Part shown: positions 10,063 through 19,956 of the stretch, in pieces
Layout: the number at the start of each line of letters is the position of its first letter
How positions within the stretch are numbered: position 1 is the stretch's first letter
NCBI GenBank assembly: GCA_016872515.1
Contig: VGZR01000011.1
Span: 1 to 64,000 of the forward strand
From: SAR202 cluster bacterium
Lineage (GTDB): Bacteria; Chloroflexota; Dehalococcoidia; Lucifugimonadales; VGZR01
Length of the DNA: 64,000 nt
Direction of reading: 5' to 3'
The notes under the pieces: generated by a model
Databases searched by the model: none
What the model was told of the DNA's origin: nothing
Seen by the model: the letters and a program-made list of their open reading frames with translations, nothing else
Made by a program: the position numbers and the translations under genes

Positions 10063-10271
10063 CATGGCCAGAAAGGATACACGGGCCAAGCCGTTGCTGC
10101 AAAGGCTATGCGGGAATTGCGGCAAAAGAGGCCCCTGCACCGCTTTCAAGCAGACGAATCACACGCATGGAATCACCTAAGATATTGCCGCGAACGTATA
10201 CAAGAAACCTGGATAGTGTTTCGAATCAAGGTAACGAACGGCTAATCAGCAGCCGATTTTGGAGGTGACTG

Positions 10272-10604
10272 GTGGAAAACCCAATCACCGAAGAGTACCA
10301 AGGCGTACGCAAAGAGGTGGCCAAGCGGCGGGCGTACCGCATCTTCTACTCCCACATGGCCGCCTACATCATCGGCAACGTCTTCTTGGGCGTCTGGAAC
10401 ATCCTCACCTATTTCATCAAAGATGACACGACCCTCTGGTTTTTCGTGCCGCTCATCTTCTGGGGCATCGGACTCCTCATCCACTATATCCAGGGCGTGG
10501 CCTTGTTCAACGACTGGTGGGACAACGATGCGCGCGAGACCCGCGAGCGGCTCACGGAGATGCACGGAGCGAAAAAGGCAGTCACCGCCAAGACTGACGA
10601 ATAA
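10272..10604 (+). CDS. 2TM-domain small membrane protein
   Basis: KEVAKRRAYRIFYSHMAAYIIGNVFLGVWNILTYF...FFVPLIFWGIGLLIHYIQG. Confidence 0.75.
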   Translation: MENPITEEYQGVRKEVAKRRAYRIFYSHMAAYIIGNVFLGVWNILTYFIKDDTTLWFFVPLIFWGIGLLIHYIQGVALFNDWWDNDARETRERLTEMHGAKKAVTAKTDE

Positions 10605-10626
10605 GCCGAGTATTTCACGCTCGCCT

Positions 10627-10672
10627 AAAAGAGAGGGGCGTCCCGATTCGTCGGGACGCCCCTCTCTTTTGC
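10627..10672. terminator. Bidirectional intrinsic terminator
   Basis: aaaagagaggggcgtcccgattcgtcgggacgcccctctctttt: long perfect stem flanked by A and T runs, between convergent genes. Confidence 0.85.
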
Positions 10673-10690
10673 ACAAGGAGTTACCGATCC

Positions 10691-11932
10691 CTAGGGCGTG
10701 TACACCTCGGTGCTGGCCAGCATTCCCTCCGTACCGTTGCCTCCCATGACGACGATGCGGCCATCCGACAGGGCTCCCGCGGCGTGGTTGAACCGCGCGT
10801 CTGACATGCTGCCCGTCGCCGTCCAAGTGCCGGTTGCTGGGTCCCATATCTCCACCGTGTCACGGTTGCCTATGCCGCCGGCCACGACGACGCGCCCGTC
10901 CGGCAGCAAGCTGGCGGAGTGGTCGGCCCGCGGGACGGCGGTGTTGCCCGTGAGCGTCCACGTGTTCGCAGCGGGGTCATAGACCTCCGCCGTGATGGCC
11001 TTGCCCCTGCCGCCCACGACAAGCACGCGCCCATCCTTCAGGAGCGTTGCGGTGTGCGCCGTGCGGCCGCGGGACATATCGGCGGCCGCGGTCCAGGTGT
11101 TTGTCGCGGGGTCATAGATCTCGGTCGTCTTGATGAACGGCCCGTCGCTCTTGCCACCACCGGTGACGAGCACGCGGCCATCGTTGAGCAGCGTCGCGGT
11201 GTGCTGCTGGCGCGGCACGGACATCGGCGCGGCCACCGTCCAAGCGTTCGTCGTGGGGTCGTAGATCTCCACAGTGGCGATGGTTTTCAGCAGGTCGTCG
11301 GTCCCGCCCAAAACCATGAACCGCCCGTCTGGAAAAAGCACAGACGGCATCTCGTCGTGAGCGGCGTTCATGGCAGGGCCGACCGTCCAGGTACCAGATG
11401 CAGGGTCGTAGAACTCGACCGTGTTGATGGCGACGTCCTGTTCGCCCCATCCTGCCGCGGCGATGATTCTGCCGTCGGGCAGAAGGGCAACGGCGGCCGA
11501 TGCGCGGGGCTGGTTCATCTCGCCGCCAGGGACCCATTTCCCTGCCACGGCGTCGAAGATCTCCGCTGATTTCTCTCCGTTGAGCCAGAACCCTCCGGCG
11601 ACCGTCCTGCCACCCAGCACCATCAACCGCCCATCGGGCAGAATCACCGTGGACGGGGACTCGCGCCTGGCTTTCATATTGTCAACCTTGACGAACTTCC
11701 CAGGGGAGCCCACACCCGACTGGGCGCTGCCAGAATCGGAGCTCTTGGTCTCCGGCTTCGTTGTAGCGGCCTTTTCCTGGCCGGACCCTTCCTGCGCGGA
11801 CTCTTGGCCAGAGCCGGGCGCTGCGGCGGGAGAGCTGGCCCCGCCACATGCGATGACCAGCAAGGCCGTCACTGCAACAAGGACCACGACGATGAACCTA
11901 AACATCAGCATCTCCCAGTGGTAATCGTTCAA
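10691..11932 (-). CDS. Kelch-repeat lipoprotein (galactose-oxidase-like propeller)
   Basis: Lipobox LLVIACGG; repeats of the type ATLLxDGRVLVxGG...IYDPATNTWT. Confidence 0.85.
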   Translation of the reverse strand: MNDYHWEMLMFRFIVVVLVAVTALLVIACGGASSPAAAPGSGQESAQEGSGQEKAATTKPETKSSDSGSAQSGVGSPGKFVKVDNMKARRESPSTVILPDGRLMVLGGRTVAGGFWLNGEKSAEIFDAVAGKWVPGGEMNQPRASAAVALLPDGRIIAAAGWGEQDVAINTVEFYDPASGTWTVGPAMNAAHDEMPSVLFPDGRFMVLGGTDDLLKTIATVEIYDPTTNAWTVAAPMSVPRQQHTATLLNDGRVLVTGGGKSDGPFIKTTEIYDPATNTWTAAADMSRGRTAHTATLLKDGRVLVVGGRGKAITAEVYDPAANTWTLTGNTAVPRADHSASLLPDGRVVVAGGIGNRDTVEIWDPATGTWTATGSMSDARFNHAAGALSDGRIVVMGGNGTEGMLASTEVYTP

Positions 11933-12025
11933 GAAAGCTGAGCGGTACCCCGTTCCCGCTCAACATGATTGAAGTTTACTATATCCCCAAGAGAGTCGAG
12001 CCCGCGCACCAGCTTCCTGTGGTCT

Positions 12026-12332
12026 CTAGGCGCTCTTTCCGCGCCTTCCGGCCCGCTTGCGACGGGCATTCTTCGCCTTGACCTTGACCCAGAACAGCAC
12101 ATCGTCGCCAGACCGCTTGATGACCAAGTCCTTGCCCGCCAGCCTCGCTGCCTGCCCTAACCGCCGCCGGACCGCTCCGGCGGACTCGCCGGCCGAAGCC
12201 GAGAGCTTGCCTGCCTTCCCTTCCTCCAGCCGTTCTATGTAACCTAAAATACCCCTTGGTTATTTGCACCCTCTTCTCCGTTGCGGTTTTCAGCACCGCT
12301 TCTTGCACCGGAACCAGCTCGAACTTCGGCAT
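12026..12332 (-). pseudogene. Small conserved protein with a single-base frameshift
   Basis: MPKFELVPVQEAVLKTATEKRVQITKG then frame change to ILGYIERLEEGKAGKLSASAGESAGAVRRRLGQAARLAGKDLVIKRSGDDVLFWVKVKAKNARRKRAGRRGKSA*; shift at a GGGG run near 12254-12258. Confidence 0.65.
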
Positions 12333-12407
12333 CCTTTCCCCCCAAACAGGGTTATCCAGTTCGATAATATCTTGCTGTTTTCTCCGTTTGCAACTTCTGC
12401 ACACGAA

Positions 12408-12441
12408 CGGAGGCCGCCGCACATGTAAGTGCGGCGGCCTC
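12408..12441. terminator. Strong hairpin downstream of tRNA-Sec
   Basis: ggaggccgccgcacatgtaagtgcggcggcctcc inverted repeat; no clear T-tract. Confidence 0.5.
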
Positions 12442-12459
12442 CGTTCACCCAATCATGGC

Positions 12460-12557
12460 TGGCGGGAGCGAGAGGGAGTCGAACCCACCGCCCCGACCGA
12501 AGGGCCGGGGCCAATGGATTTGAAGTCCACGGGACCCACCGGGGCCCATTCACTCCC
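12460..12557 (-). tRNA. selC: tRNA-Sec (anticodon UCA)
   Basis: GGGAGTGA...TCGCTCCC 8-bp acceptor stem, G discriminator + encoded CCA, anticodon loop ACTTCAAAT with TCA, long variable arm CCCCGGCCCTTCGGTCGGGG, T arm GGTGGGTTCGACTCCC(T); about 98 nt. Confidence 0.93.
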
Positions 12558-12613
12558 GTTGTTCGGCCAGGCTGTTTGAAGCCCTAGGTTATCGCCGAAA
12601 GCCTATCAGAACT

Positions 12614-12946
12614 TCAAACTTTCGTCAGGGCCCGGTCGAGCCACTTCTTGAGCTCGGTCTTCGGGACGGCGCCAACCACCTGTTCGACGGGACGCCCCCC
12701 ATTGAAGATGAGCAAGGTCGGAATGCCGCGCACGCCGTAGTGTTGTGCGGAATGGGGGTTGTCGTCAACGTTCAGTTTCGTGAACTTGACCTTCCCGTTG
12801 TACTCTTTCGCCAGGTCTTCAACGATGGGCGCAATCATCTTGCATGGCGCGCACCATTCGGCCCAAAAGTCCACCAGCACGGGGGTTGTGGACTTGAGCA
12901 CTTCAGTTTCAAACGTATCGTCACGAACCTCTATCGTATTCCCCAT
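12614..12946 (-). CDS. trxA: Thioredoxin
   Basis: VLVDFWAEWCAPCKMIAPIVEDLA; GIPTLLIFNGG. Confidence 0.95.
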   Translation of the reverse strand: MGNTIEVRDDTFETEVLKSTTPVLVDFWAEWCAPCKMIAPIVEDLAKEYNGKVKFTKLNVDDNPHSAQHYGVRGIPTLLIFNGGRPVEQVVGAVPKTELKKWLDRALTKV

Positions 12947-13039
12947 CTATGCTCCCTTCGCAGGTATCGGGAAATTCCGACGGGCTTTGGAACCCGTTCT
13001 ATAGTTTTTGGATGCGGCTTTGCCCGCCGCGGATTCGGG

Positions 13040-13630
13040 TCATCTCTCCGGGGGGGAATATCCGCCGAACCGCGCGATGATTTGGTCGGCCTCGTTCCAC
13101 CAGAGCGTATCGGTTTTCAAACCGACAGGGATTTCGAAAAACATCCAGCCCGAGGCCTGTGTGCCGCTCGTCAGTTCGAACCCGCCCCACATTATAGGGC
13201 CAACGACGCCACTTTCGGGTGGCACTCCTTGGAGGATCTGGGCGGTCTCCAGCGGGTCCAGCATGGAGTATTTCTCGCCCTTCGAAGCGTTCCCCAGCTG
13301 GGCGGACTCTCCGTCAATGTTCATGGGGACGTAAGTGATATTACGACTGACGACGATGATTTGGACGGCAGCAATCCTTCTGCTGGGGTCTGGCACCTCT
13401 AGCTTATAGACTTTCCCCTCATAACTGAAGAGGAACTGTCTCTCAATGATAGGCCGGTAAACGTGGATCTCCAGCGTCCTCCCCTGCACAGGAACAACTT
13501 CGGCTAGACCGTCGCCGCCGCCGCACGAAACGCCAACCAAAACGGCCGCCACCAAGAGGAGCATGAGTTGCAGCGATCTCGAGAGCCGGGGAGCTAAGAG
13601 TAGCTGGACGACGGGAACAAAGGCGGTCAT
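13040..13630 (-). CDS. Hypothetical lipoprotein
   Basis: LLLVAAVLVGVSCGGGDG lipobox; no family recognised. Confidence 0.6.
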   Translation of the reverse strand: MTAFVPVVQLLLAPRLSRSLQLMLLLVAAVLVGVSCGGGDGLAEVVPVQGRTLEIHVYRPIIERQFLFSYEGKVYKLEVPDPSRRIAAVQIIVVSRNITYVPMNIDGESAQLGNASKGEKYSMLDPLETAQILQGVPPESGVVGPIMWGGFELTSGTQASGWMFFEIPVGLKTDTLWWNEADQIIARFGGYSPPER

Positions 13631-14818
13631 CTACTCCACACCGGCCAGGGATGGCATGGAGCGCAGACGCCGGACCAGGTCGGGAAGCACGCTCATCACG
13701 TAGTCCACATCCTCATCCGTATTCTCTAACCCCACCGTCAGCCGAAGGCTCGCTTGGGCGATGGCCGCCGGACGGCCGATGGCGACCAACACGTGCGACG
13801 GCTCCAACGATGCAGATGAGCAGGCGCTCCCGCTCGATGCGCATATCCCGGCGAAGTCGAGCCCTAAGAGGATGGGCTCCCCCTCCACCGACTCGAAGGA
13901 GACATTGACGTTGTTCGGAAGGCGCTGGGTTGGGTGTCCATTCAGATAAACGCCGTCGAGCCTGCGGCGGATCTCCGCGATGATGCGGTCACGCAGCCGG
14001 GTGCAGTAAGCGCTCGCCTGCTCGCGGCTTCCGTCTGCGATGCGCAGGGCCTCGCCCATGCCGACGATGCCCGGCACGTTCTCGGTCCCTGACCTGCGCT
14101 GCCGCTCCTGCCCGCCGCCCATCTGCTGCGGCTCGAAGGGCGTGCTGCGCCGGACATACAGCGCCCCAACCCCTTTCGGCCCGTGGAACTTGTGGGCCGA
14201 AAGGCTCAGCATGTCCACGCCCAGCGCGTTTACATCGAGGTCCAAGTACCCCGCGGCCTGCACCGCGTCGGTGTGTACGACTATCGTATGCCCGAGACTC
14301 CCGGCGCGATCCTTCACTGCCTTGGCTATCTCCGCGACGGGCTCGATAGTGCCGATCTCGTTGTTGGCCATCATCACGCTGACCAGGACGGTGCGCCCGT
14401 TGACCGCTTCCGCAACCTGCGCCGGCGTCACCAGGCCGTACTGGTCCACCGGCAGATAGCTCACCTCGAAGCCGAACTGCTCCAGCTGGTGGCAGGTGTG
14501 CAGGACGGCATGGTGCTCGATGGCGGTGGTGACGATGTGGTTGCCGACGTTGCGGAGGGCGAAGGCCGCGCCTTTGAGCGCCGTATTGTCCGACTCGGTG
14601 CCCCCGCTGGTGAAGACGATCTCGCTCACCCGCGCGCCCAAGGCCCGCGCCACCTTCTCCCGCGCATCGTCCACGGCCTTGCGCGACTCCTGGGCAAGGG
14701 TGTAGATGCTGGACGGGTTGCCGAAGCTCTCCCTGAAATACGGCGTCATCGCCTTGAGGACGTCGGGGCGGACCGGCGTCGTCGCCGCGTGATCCATGTA
14801 TATGAGCTTTTCAGGCAA
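13631..14818 (-). CDS. Cysteine desulfurase (NifS/IscS family)
   Basis: [54 protein letters not shown]. Confidence 0.93.
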   Translation of the reverse strand: MPEKLIYMDHAATTPVRPDVLKAMTPYFRESFGNPSSIYTLAQESRKAVDDAREKVARALGARVSEIVFTSGGTESDNTALKGAAFALRNVGNHIVTTAIEHHAVLHTCHQLEQFGFEVSYLPVDQYGLVTPAQVAEAVNGRTVLVSVMMANNEIGTIEPVAEIAKAVKDRAGSLGHTIVVHTDAVQAAGYLDLDVNALGVDMLSLSAHKFHGPKGVGALYVRRSTPFEPQQMGGGQERQRRSGTENVPGIVGMGEALRIADGSREQASAYCTRLRDRIIAEIRRRLDGVYLNGHPTQRLPNNVNVSFESVEGEPILLGLDFAGICASSGSACSSASLEPSHVLVAIGRPAAIAQASLRLTVGLENTDEDVDYVMSVLPDLVRRLRSMPSLAGVE

Positions 14819-14860
14819 GACTGACCTACCTATCCAGACATGGGGTTATTCTAGCACGAG

Positions 14861-15808
14861 CTAGAGGGAAGTCGCGTAGCCGATGAGCTTGTAGGTGAGC
14901 TTAGCCGCAGTGTAGGCGCAGGACTCCGGCCCTTCCCGCGGGCTCAACTCCATCACATCGAAGCCGACGATGCGCCGCGCCGCGCCAACAGCCTTCAGAA
15001 TGCCCGTCACCTCTCCCCACGACATGCCGCCTGGCTCCGGGGTACCCACCGCAGGCATCAGCGACGGATCGAGGACGTCTAGGTCAACGCTGACATATAC
15101 GTTCTCGGAAAGGCCGTCCAGTAGCCGTTCGCTCAACTCCCGCCGGCTGCCCTTGGTCTCCGGCCAGTACGTGACCGGCAGCCGTTTCTGCCGGATGAAC
15201 CGCCGCTCCCCTTCGCTGAGGCTCCGGACGCCGACGTGAACGACCGGACACGTCTCCAGCACACGGCGCGCGGCGCAGGCGTGGCTCCAACGGCTGCCCA
15301 TGTACTCGTCACGCAGGTCGGCGTGAGCATCGAAGTAGAGGACCGAGAGGTTGGGGTGAAGGTCCGCGAAAGCCCGGACCGCCCCGACGGTCACGCTGTG
15401 CTCCCCGCCTAACACGCCCACCACCTTGCCGCTCTTGGCATAGCCCGCGACGGAGCGCCGCACCGCAGCCACGACCGCTTCTGGGCCACTCACGTCGGGC
15501 ACCAGCTCCGGGGCCGTGAAGATGCCCACCTTCGCGATGTCCCGGTCAAGTTCCAGGTCGAAGTCTTCCATCTGAGCCGAGGCCGTGATGATGGCCCTGG
15601 GGCCGTAGCGCGCCCCGCCCATGTAGGAAGTGGTGCCATCGTAGGGCACAGGCAGGAGGACAACGCGCGCTGAAAGGAGGTCAGCTTCGTCTGGGGATAG
15701 GGCCAGGAACGTGGGCCAGGCGTGGCCCAAGCCTTCGGAGGGTTTCGCGGTGGCTTTCCGCCCCGATAGAGGAGCGGGAGGGAGATGCGGGGTCTTCGAC
15801 TCAGGCAT
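14861..15808 (-). CDS. speB: Agmatinase / ureohydrolase
   Basis: GGEHSVTVG, DAHADLRDEY, VSVDLDVLDPSLMPAVGTPEPGGMSW. Confidence 0.9.
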   Translation of the reverse strand: MPESKTPHLPPAPLSGRKATAKPSEGLGHAWPTFLALSPDEADLLSARVVLLPVPYDGTTSYMGGARYGPRAIITASAQMEDFDLELDRDIAKVGIFTAPELVPDVSGPEAVVAAVRRSVAGYAKSGKVVGVLGGEHSVTVGAVRAFADLHPNLSVLYFDAHADLRDEYMGSRWSHACAARRVLETCPVVHVGVRSLSEGERRFIRQKRLPVTYWPETKGSRRELSERLLDGLSENVYVSVDLDVLDPSLMPAVGTPEPGGMSWGEVTGILKAVGAARRIVGFDVMELSPREGPESCAYTAAKLTYKLIGYATSL

Positions 15809-16262
15809 CCCCGCGGCCGCGCGCGCCGATGAGGTGCACCCGTTCCCGGACCATGCTTCCGTAAAGCTCTCTGGGCGTCACGAAGTCCAGCCCGCGCTCA
15901 AGCGTCCAGGTCTTCACCTCGCGCAGGCCGAACGCGGCCTTCAAGTCGTCCTGGGCCACATCGGCGTCGAACCTCTTGCAGGAGAACACGTCAATGTTGA
16001 TGTAGCCACGCTCGGGGAAGGTGTGCACACTGATGTGGCTTTCGGCGATGAGCACAAAGCCGGATACGCCCCAGTCCTCCAGCTTCTGACCGCGGTAGGT
16101 ATAGACCTGAGGCTCGATAATCTTCGTCATCCCGATGGCGGCCGGGTACTCGTCGAGGAAACGCCGGACGACTTCGGCGTCCTGGAGCTTTTCTGGCGAC
16201 CCGCCGTATCCGTCAACGACCAGGTGCAACGCACGCCCCCCAAGTCGAACTGTGCCCGGCAT
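15801..16262 (-). CDS. speH: S-adenosylmethionine decarboxylase proenzyme
   Basis: LIAESHISVHTFPERGYINIDVFSC; stop overlaps the speB start. Confidence 0.9.
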   Translation of the reverse strand: MPGTVRLGGRALHLVVDGYGGSPEKLQDAEVVRRFLDEYPAAIGMTKIIEPQVYTYRGQKLEDWGVSGFVLIAESHISVHTFPERGYINIDVFSCKRFDADVAQDDLKAAFGLREVKTWTLERGLDFVTPRELYGSMVRERVHLIGARGRGDA

Positions 16263-16603
16263 CGGTGCTCCCAGCAGCGGCAAAAAGAAAAGGGCCCACT
16301 GCCGCGACAGGAGATATTCGATGCACTAAGCCCGAGCGACAAGGTTACCATCGTCTATCAAAGAGCACAATACCAATTTCGACTTGCTACGGCCAAGCCC
16401 GTGATATAGAATCCCTTGGTTGGCACATTCTTCCAGCGGACGAGAGGCGGGGAAAGGCCCTGGAGTTGGCGGGGCGGGACACCGTTAACATGAGACACAT
16501 GCAGCCTACGTTGCGCTCCGCTTAGCGACGCCGGGAGGAACTAGCCGGCCGGTCCCAGCGAGGCGCAGAACCTTTTCAGAGGACTACACGTACTGTATAG
16601 GCG

Positions 16604-17578
16604 ATGATAGAACTAGACGGCGTAACGAAGTTTTTCGGCAACTACCCCGCCATCACGGACATCACCTTCCGTGTCGAGAAGGGCGAGGCGGTGGGTTTCC
16701 TCGGCCCCAACGGCGCAGGAAAGTCCACCACCATGAAAATCATCACCGCCTTCATCCCGCCGACGAGCGGCAATTGCACGGTGGCCGGCTATAACGTCGT
16801 CACCCACTCCCTCGACGTCCGGCGCCACATCGGCTACCTTCCGGAGACCGTCCCTCTCTATACCGACATGTCGGTCAAGGACTACCTCGCCTTCATGGGG
16901 AAGATACGGGGGATGTCGCAGCAGCGCATCCGCGCGCGCATCCCCGAAGTCATAGAGACATGCCGCCTCCAGGAGTACTACAACTCCTACGTTAGCAAGC
17001 TTTCCAAGGGGTTTCGCCAGCGCGTGGGCATCGCCCAGTGCATCCTTCACGAACCCGATGTCCTGGTGCTCGACGAGCCCACCATCGGCATCGACCCCAT
17101 CCAGGTCGTAGAGACCCGCAACCTCATCCGTGGCCTCGGCGGGGACCACACTCTCATCGTCAGCACGCACATCCTGCCCGAGGTCAGCATGATCTGCGAG
17201 CGGGTCGTCATCATCCACGAGGGGCAGATCGTGGCGGTGGACAAACCCGAGAACCTGGCAACCCGCCTCCGCGGCGTCGAGCGCGTCGAGATAGACGTGC
17301 GCGGCCCCACGAAGGAGGTCATGGCCACCCTCAAGGACGTGGAGGGCGTCCAGGCCGTCGAGCGCAAGCGCACGCCCGCCGGCGAGGACTTCAACACGTA
17401 TGAGATAGAGACGGTCCGCGGCTCCGATTTACGCCCACAGTTGGCCGCCGCCGTTGTCAAAGGAGGGTGGAACCTTGTCAGGCTCCAGTCCATGGGCATG
17501 AGCCTCGAAGAGATATTCCTGCGCCTCACCACGACAGAGGACCAACCGGCCGCCGTCGCGCCCGCCACCACCACATGA
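16604..17578 (+). CDS. ABC transporter ATP-binding protein (GldA-like)
   Basis: GPNGAGKSTTMKIITAFIPPTSG; LSKGFRQRVGIAQCILHEPDVLVLDEPTIGIDP. Confidence 0.92.
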   Translation: MIELDGVTKFFGNYPAITDITFRVEKGEAVGFLGPNGAGKSTTMKIITAFIPPTSGNCTVAGYNVVTHSLDVRRHIGYLPETVPLYTDMSVKDYLAFMGKIRGMSQQRIRARIPEVIETCRLQEYYNSYVSKLSKGFRQRVGIAQCILHEPDVLVLDEPTIGIDPIQVVETRNLIRGLGGDHTLIVSTHILPEVSMICERVVIIHEGQIVAVDKPENLATRLRGVERVEIDVRGPTKEVMATLKDVEGVQAVERKRTPAGEDFNTYEIETVRGSDLRPQLAAAVVKGGWNLVRLQSMGMSLEEIFLRLTTTEDQPAAVAPATTT

Positions 17579-18288
17579 AGAACACCTTCGCGATAGCCTG
17601 GAAGGAACTCAAGATTTACTTCACCACCCCGACGGCCTTCGTCGTGGGGGCCATGTTCCTCATCTACGCGGGCATCACGTTCGTCTTGAGCATCACGGGC
17701 CGCAACCCCGAGGCCAGCGTCCGCTCTTTCATCCTCCCCGCCAGCACATTTTTCATCCTCATCTCTCCGCTCCTGACCATGAGGCTGCTTGCGGAAGAGC
17801 AGAAACTCGGCACGCTGGAGCTCCTGCTCACCTCGCCGGTCCGCGACTGGGAGGTTGTCGTGGGCAAGTACCTGGCCAGTTTGGTCATCCTCATCTTCAC
17901 CATCAGCCTCACCCTCTACTACGTTGTCATGCTCTACGTCTTTGGCAACCCCGACTCAGGCCCCGTCTTGAGCGCCTACCTCGGCCTCATCCTCTATGGC
18001 GCGGCGGCCCTGGCCGTGGGACTACTGGCTTCCTCCCTCACCGCCAACCAAATCGTCGCGGCCGTTATGGGCACCGGAACCCTGCTGGTACTCTCCTTCA
18101 TTGACCTCGTCGGCACACGCCTGGAAGGCACCGCGGCTGACATCGTCAACAGCATCTCGATGCGAACCCACTTCCCTGATTTCACTCGCGGCGTGGTGGA
18201 CACCAGCCACATCGTGTACTTCGTGAGCATGATAGCTGTGTTCCTGTTCCTAACTATCCGGTCTGTCGAGACCCGAAGGTGGCGGTAG
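17575..18288 (+). CDS. ABC transporter permease (GldF-like)
   Basis: MKNTFAIAWKELKIYFTTPTAFVVGAMFLIYAG; ATGA overlap with the upstream gene. Confidence 0.88.
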   Translation: MKNTFAIAWKELKIYFTTPTAFVVGAMFLIYAGITFVLSITGRNPEASVRSFILPASTFFILISPLLTMRLLAEEQKLGTLELLLTSPVRDWEVVVGKYLASLVILIFTISLTLYYVVMLYVFGNPDSGPVLSAYLGLILYGAAALAVGLLASSLTANQIVAAVMGTGTLLVLSFIDLVGTRLEGTAADIVNSISMRTHFPDFTRGVVDTSHIVYFVSMIAVFLFLTIRSVETRRWR

Positions 18289-19938
18289 TTGCAGCGGCAG
18301 CCTAAACCGGAAGAGACGTTCTCCTCCGCACTCGCAGCGCAGGTGCGCTCCTCCAGTTTCTGGAGCCTCGTGGCCGCTGTGGTCGGCGTGGTGGCCGTCG
18401 TCGCCGGCGGCATCATGTTCGTCTCCGTGGAGGAGCTGGAGAACTTCTCCCTCAGCATCCTCATCCTTGGCGCCGTCCTTCTGTTCCTCGGCCTTGTTCT
18501 TTCCCCACGGGGGGTGGCCATCTTCCTCGTCGGCCGGCAGGCGCGCTTCGGCACCAACGTCCTCATCATGTCCATCGCGTTCTTCGTCATCGCTGTCCTG
18601 GTGAACTTCCTCCTTTTCCGCAACCCGAACCGGTTCGACGTGACCATCACCAGATTCTTCTCGCTCGCGCCTCAGACCGTGAGCGTGCTGCAGGACCTCG
18701 AAGTGCCCATCCGCGCCAATGCCTTCTACATCGAGAGCGACGAGGCGCGCGTCGAAGCCGAGGACATCCTCAACGAGTTCGAACGCAACTCCAACAACTT
18801 CGAATACAGGTTCGAAGACCCTGAGTTGAACCGCACCGTCGCCCTTCGGTACGGCATCACCGATTACCCCACCATCGTCATTGAGAACCTGGAGAGCGGC
18901 GCTATCCAGACCGTCTTCCCGCCCAACGAGCAGCAACTCCTCACGGGTATCCTCATCGTCACCGGTGTGGAGCGCAAGAAGCTCTACATCCTCACGGGCC
19001 ACAAGGAACGCTCCACCACCAGAGACACAACCACCGGCGAGATCGAAAGCGAGGGCTTCGACCTTGCCCTAGAAGGGCTTCTGCGCGACAACTACGCCGT
19101 CCAGGCGCTCAACCTGCTGCAGGTGCGGGAAGTGCCCAACGATGCGGCAGGAGTCGTCGTGGCCGGGCCGAGCCAGAACCTCGACGACGCCGAGCGCGAG
19201 GCTCTCGACCGCTATCTGTCCAGAGGCGGCCGCATGGCCTTCCTCCTCGACCCGACCAACCCCGCATCCATCGCGGACATGCTGACCGAATGGGGCTTCA
19301 AGGTCGCCAACCAGTCCATCGCTGACGCCGGCAGCGCCGTCGCGGGCCAGATGCTGACCCCGCTTGTGCAGCGCGCCAACGGCCAGTACGCTCCAACCAG
19401 CCTCTCCGGCGTGCCTATCACCAGCCAGATAGACGTCACCTTCTTCCCAGGGGTCACCGCCGTTGAAGCGACCATGCTCCCGGAGGATATCCCGCCTCAG
19501 CTGAAGTTCCTGCCGCTAGCGATTACGACCAACGCCAGCTGGCTTGAGGCCCAACCCGATAACCCCAGGCCCGACCCGGGCGCCGACCGTCCCGGTCCCT
19601 TCTCCATCGCCGCAGTCGTTGAAGCCTGCGCGAAAATCAATGCGCCCCCGACGCAATGCATCGGCGGCCAGCCGCTGACCAAAATCGTCGTGTTCGGCGA
19701 CTCCGACTTCGTCAAGAATCAGTTCTTCACCAGCCGCGACAACGCGGACCTGTTCCTCAACTCCATCAATTATCTGACCGACGACTACCAGTTGATCTCG
19801 ATCAGGCCGAAGGTCTTCCCAACCCGAGAAATGACCTTGACCAGCAACCAGCGCGACTTCATCCAGTGGTCGAGCTGGTTCCTGCCACCGGCCCTCATGG
19901 TACTCCTGGGCGGGCTGGTTTGGTGGCGCAGACGTTAG
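18289..19938 (+). CDS. GldG-type ABC-associated membrane protein
   Basis: RFDVTITRFFSLAPQTVSVLQDLEVPIRANAFY; LSRGGRMAFLLDP; TTG start. Confidence 0.82.
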   Translation: MQRQPKPEETFSSALAAQVRSSSFWSLVAAVVGVVAVVAGGIMFVSVEELENFSLSILILGAVLLFLGLVLSPRGVAIFLVGRQARFGTNVLIMSIAFFVIAVLVNFLLFRNPNRFDVTITRFFSLAPQTVSVLQDLEVPIRANAFYIESDEARVEAEDILNEFERNSNNFEYRFEDPELNRTVALRYGITDYPTIVIENLESGAIQTVFPPNEQQLLTGILIVTGVERKKLYILTGHKERSTTRDTTTGEIESEGFDLALEGLLRDNYAVQALNLLQVREVPNDAAGVVVAGPSQNLDDAEREALDRYLSRGGRMAFLLDPTNPASIADMLTEWGFKVANQSIADAGSAVAGQMLTPLVQRANGQYAPTSLSGVPITSQIDVTFFPGVTAVEATMLPEDIPPQLKFLPLAITTNASWLEAQPDNPRPDPGADRPGPFSIAAVVEACAKINAPPTQCIGGQPLTKIVVFGDSDFVKNQFFTSRDNADLFLNSINYLTDDYQLISIRPKVFPTREMTLTSNQRDFIQWSSWFLPPALMVLLGGLVWWRRR

Positions 19939-19956
19939 GCAGGCGGTGGTGAGGTT

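Noticed and set aside
12290-12553. ORF across the tRNA-Sec gene
   Set aside because: Coincides almost exactly with the tRNA; the peptide has no protein-like features.
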